A stretch of DNA of 50,173 nt from Intoshia linei. Its lineage: Eukaryota > Orthonectida > Rhopaluridae. This document shows, piece after piece, positions 48,101 to 50,173 of the stretch (positions are counted from its first letter, which is position 1; every line of letters begins with the position of its first letter). The notes beneath the pieces were generated by a model. It ran no database searches. It worked only from the letters and a program-made list of their open reading frames with translations, and was not told the DNA's origin. The translations under genes and the position numbers were made by a program. The stretch lies in contig LWCA01000122.1 in the NCBI GenBank assembly GCA_001642005.1, positions 1 to 50,173 of the forward strand, in the 5' to 3' direction.

Positions 48101-48901
48101 TATCTAATATAATGAAAATGAAAGAATCAAAATTTGAATTTACTGAATTTACTACAAAATTTTTGTTTACTTGGCAATACCAAATTTGATATTACTTACT
48201 GAGCATAATAAAAAATATCGTATACATCTGTATCTATATGAAACTTTTAAATTTTTTTTGAAAATTCAAAATGTATTTAATTATTCCCAGTTTTGCACAT
48301 TATGAGTTTTGAATGAATTTATTAATTATAAAATGATATATGATATAATATGAAATTATAATTATGTATATAATCATATAATTATAATATGAAAATATTT
48401 TAAATATTTAGGAGTTTATCGATAAAATCAATGATTTAAAATTATTAAAAGGAAAAATGAATTTTACCGACTTACACAATTTGGCTCAAAATTTAATTGT
48501 TAAGGTTAAATAATTTCAATTATTTCTATAATGATTGATAGAAATCTAATGATATTCCATTACCTGAATGGGCCAATAATAAAATGGGGGATGAGACGTA
48601 TGAAATAAAGTTATTCAATATCAATCAAAAATTAAAAAAAGTGTTTTACAACAATAAAAATTATTATACCACTGCAGCAAGTACTATGCATCTATATTTG
48701 AAATTATTATACTTTATAGGTTTTCCCATATCTACAGTTCTTGATGATTTTCAAGGTGTTCTCGATGGAACGGATGTGACGAAATTTGAGCTATATGTTG
48801 CGGTATATTTTTATATGACCTCTTTAAACTCTTTAAGAAAAATGATAAAAACATATTCAAAATATGTCGCATCTATCTCCGTAACAACGTTAATGTTGTG
48901 A
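45186..48901 (+). CDS. Secreted histidine-acid-phosphatase homologue, catalytically dead
   Basis: Exons 45186-45272, 45313-45399, 45456-45548, 45585-45743, 47743-47835, 48412-48504 and 48542-48901 join in phase 0 to 323 residues. Residues 1-20 form a signal peptide (MKKKLSIFITIIVLNLTCA). The fold order matches prostatic/lysosomal acid phosphatase: KHGEQSP at 32-38 in place of RHGxRxP, IWPFGPNKIT, FGEFLKIRYIEQY, STQSESSIMS for STDxxRTxMS, ALAKLFEP, YVPVPIHMI, the LFPESC cysteine, LPEWA, and YTTAAST at 246-252 in place of YSAHDTT. Thus the phosphohistidine motif keeps His33 but both its arginines are K32 and Q36, the third arginine is S99, and the HD acid pair is A250-S251. Every exon keeps frame, so a pseudoenzyme is likelier than a pseudogene. 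It lacks the family's C-terminal region and membrane segment (prostatic form about 386 residues). Confidence 0.8.
45825..46440 (+). repeat. Dispersed repeat family, copy C
   Basis: Starts at the TTCACATCTTACGGGTC block, so it lacks the GT-run left end, and extends to a ATATATTATCAACCAATATT tail shared with copy D. A unit of about 55 bases containing 'TTATTCTGATA..CTTATTCCAGTTGATATAAAT' is tandemly duplicated at 46206-46314. It lies in the 2-kb intron between phosphatase exons 4 and 5. Confidence 0.8.
46811..47002. mobile_element. hAT-type miniature element, 192 bases
   Basis: Perfect 15-base terminal inverted repeats, ATGGGTTCTTAACCT at 46812-46826 and its complement at 46987-47001, flanked by GTCTAGGA and CTCTAGGA (seven of eight identical). 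No coding capacity. It lies in the same phosphatase intron as repeat copy C. Confidence 0.75.
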
Positions 48902-48908
48902 AATATCA

Positions 48909-49600
48909 AATCCTTATTTATATAATATGCTACGCGATTTTTGTTTGTGTGTGTGTGTTCCACTTTATTTAAATAACTAACATTTAATTAGAATGATATA
49001 AAGTCAACATTTCAATTACAGTTTTTTACGGGATGTTCTCAAAATAAATTTCAACCTGCCAAACTCACATCTTACGGGCCAAAAACCCCAATTGTCCTTT
49101 TTTTTGAAAATAAAACGAGTTGGAGAATTTAAAAAAATATATACGCTGATACAGTTTTTAAAATCATAAAAATTATCATAAATTTAAATTTATAAAAATT
49201 ATATCTTCAGGGCCAAGATACCAACAACAAACAAACATGGCCAACTACAAATTACCCTTTTTTTTATTATGAAAACAATAACTAGAATTTCAAAAAATTT
49301 ACAGGTGGTACAGTTGTATCCTGTTAACACACACAAGAATAACTGACAACTTCACGGTCAAAAAAGCATTTTACTATTTATATATTTTTTTCCGAAATAT
49401 TTTATTAAAACAAATGTGAAATAATTAACTGTCCGAAAATTAAAAAAAAAATTGTTCCGATAGAACTTATTCCAATTGATATATATACAAAATTTCAACA
49501 CCATAAATCTACGCATTCCCGGTGAAAAATAATTTTCAATATATTATCAACCAATATTTTTCAAATATTTTGATTAAAATAAAAATCGAAAATGTAAATA
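48909..49600 (+). repeat. Dispersed repeat family, copy D (longest)
   Basis: The fullest copy, from TTATATAATATGCTACGCG through the GT run and all shared blocks to the ATTATCAACCAATATTTTTC tail, about 690 bases. It starts within ten bases of the phosphatase-like stop codon, so that gene's 3' UTR or poly(A) site probably lies in the repeat. It has a private insertion of about 30 bases near 49217 (CAACAACAAACAAACATGG). Confidence 0.8.
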
Positions 49601-50111
49601 AATGTATTGATCCTACAATTTCAACAAAAATGTGCAATGTGCAAAAATTTTTTTAAGTGCTTTACAATTGAAAAAACTGATCTAATGTATATTATATGAT
49701 CCGCCGCAATAAAATATGGAGATTAAATTAATTTAATACGAAAATTCAGGGAGTAATAAGCATTGCAATAATAATCATAAGTTGAAAAAAGAATCGATTC
49801 TTTGCAATTAAACTTGTGAAAGAGACCTATAATTCTATAAAAAATGTATATAAATTATTGGAGCTTTATAAAGATAGTGATATCTTCAATATTTATCAAA
49901 CAGGTTAAACTTGAACTAGCTTCAACAACCATAAGTTCAAAAAAATCTTAAGGTGGTAAAGTAACAATTTGAGATAAGTAATCCTGATATTATTCTGAAG
50001 AAATTTGAATATTTGTAGTGTGAATATGTTTTTTGTTGAATAGAATGAATAAAATTTAAATTAAGTTTGTACAGTTTGTATTTTAATTATAAATTATTAA
50101 CCTTTGACAGC
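49601..50111. other. Non-coding stretch before the right-edge gene
   Basis: No ORF, repeat or structural element stands out in this AT-rich interval. Confidence 0.4.
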
Positions 50112-50173
50112 ATGCCTCTTTTTAACACTTTAAATGATGCTATTGAAAATGTAGACCCAGATTTATTAACTGA
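50112..50173 (+). CDS. Possible start of a gene, cut by the window edge
   Basis: An ATG opens a frame (MPLFNTLNDAIENVDPDLLT) that stays open to the window end. The acidic, helical composition is protein-like and unlike the surrounding low-complexity DNA. It is too short to recognise a family, and about 20 codons without a stop could be chance. Confidence 0.35.
   Translation, partial: MPLFNTLNDAIENVDPDLLT

Overview
The window is eukaryotic nuclear DNA, very AT-rich (roughly three-quarters A+T), with spliced protein-coding genes separated and interrupted by decayed transposable elements. Gene content is animal: a Rho-associated kinase (ROCK), an LHX2/9-Apterous-class LIM-type homeodomain, the centriolar protein LRRCC1, a sortilin-like VPS10 remnant, mRNA cap guanine-N7 methyltransferase and the ribosome-biogenesis factor RRP15. 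Exon joins that restore reading frame and family similarity show many introns of only 34-41 bases, beside large introns filled with repeats. Tiny introns, high AT and shortened proteins suggest a reduced, probably parasitic, small-genome bilaterian such as an orthonectid or dicyemid. That placement is inference; no species marker was seen.

Layout. 0-7 kb: a decayed repeat-family ORF at the left edge, a CCHC zinc-knuckle fragment, then on the minus strand the cap methyltransferase (1207-4616) and a compact RRP15 (4983-6301). 7.7-9.1 kb: a small ORF of a repeated unknown family, tail-to-tail with an internally deleted Ty3/gypsy remnant. 10-16.6 kb: a complete 9-exon ROCK gene (about 1371 aa). 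18.3-19.3 kb: an integrase pseudogene. 19.7-22.1 kb: a three-exon, kinase-less partial copy of the ROCK coiled-coil/Rho-binding region. 22.9-25.5 kb: a broken VPS10/sortilin-like gene. 26.4-33.8 kb: LRRCC1 in 23 small exons. 33.8-37.9 kb: no gene seen. 37.9-40.2 kb: pogo/Tigger-type and hAT-type elements, one nested in another with a perfect 8-bp target duplication. 40.9-44.6 kb: the homeobox gene, with a foldback-like element in its second intron. 45.2-48.9 kb: a secreted histidine-acid-phosphatase homologue lacking the catalytic residues. A roughly 0.7-kb dispersed repeat occurs four times (25.7, 32.8 inverted, 45.8 and 48.9 kb). The start of another possible gene reaches the right edge.

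The genes do not form one pathway. RNMT and RRP15 serve mRNA capping and rRNA processing. ROCK and its truncated neighbour point to Rho-dependent actomyosin control: the short copy keeps the part corresponding to the Rho-binding coiled coil and could in principle act as a competitor. LRRCC1 is a centriole/cilium protein. The most unusual items are the stand-alone ROCK-like coiled coil beside its parent, the catalytically dead but frame-intact acid phosphatase, and the very short introns.
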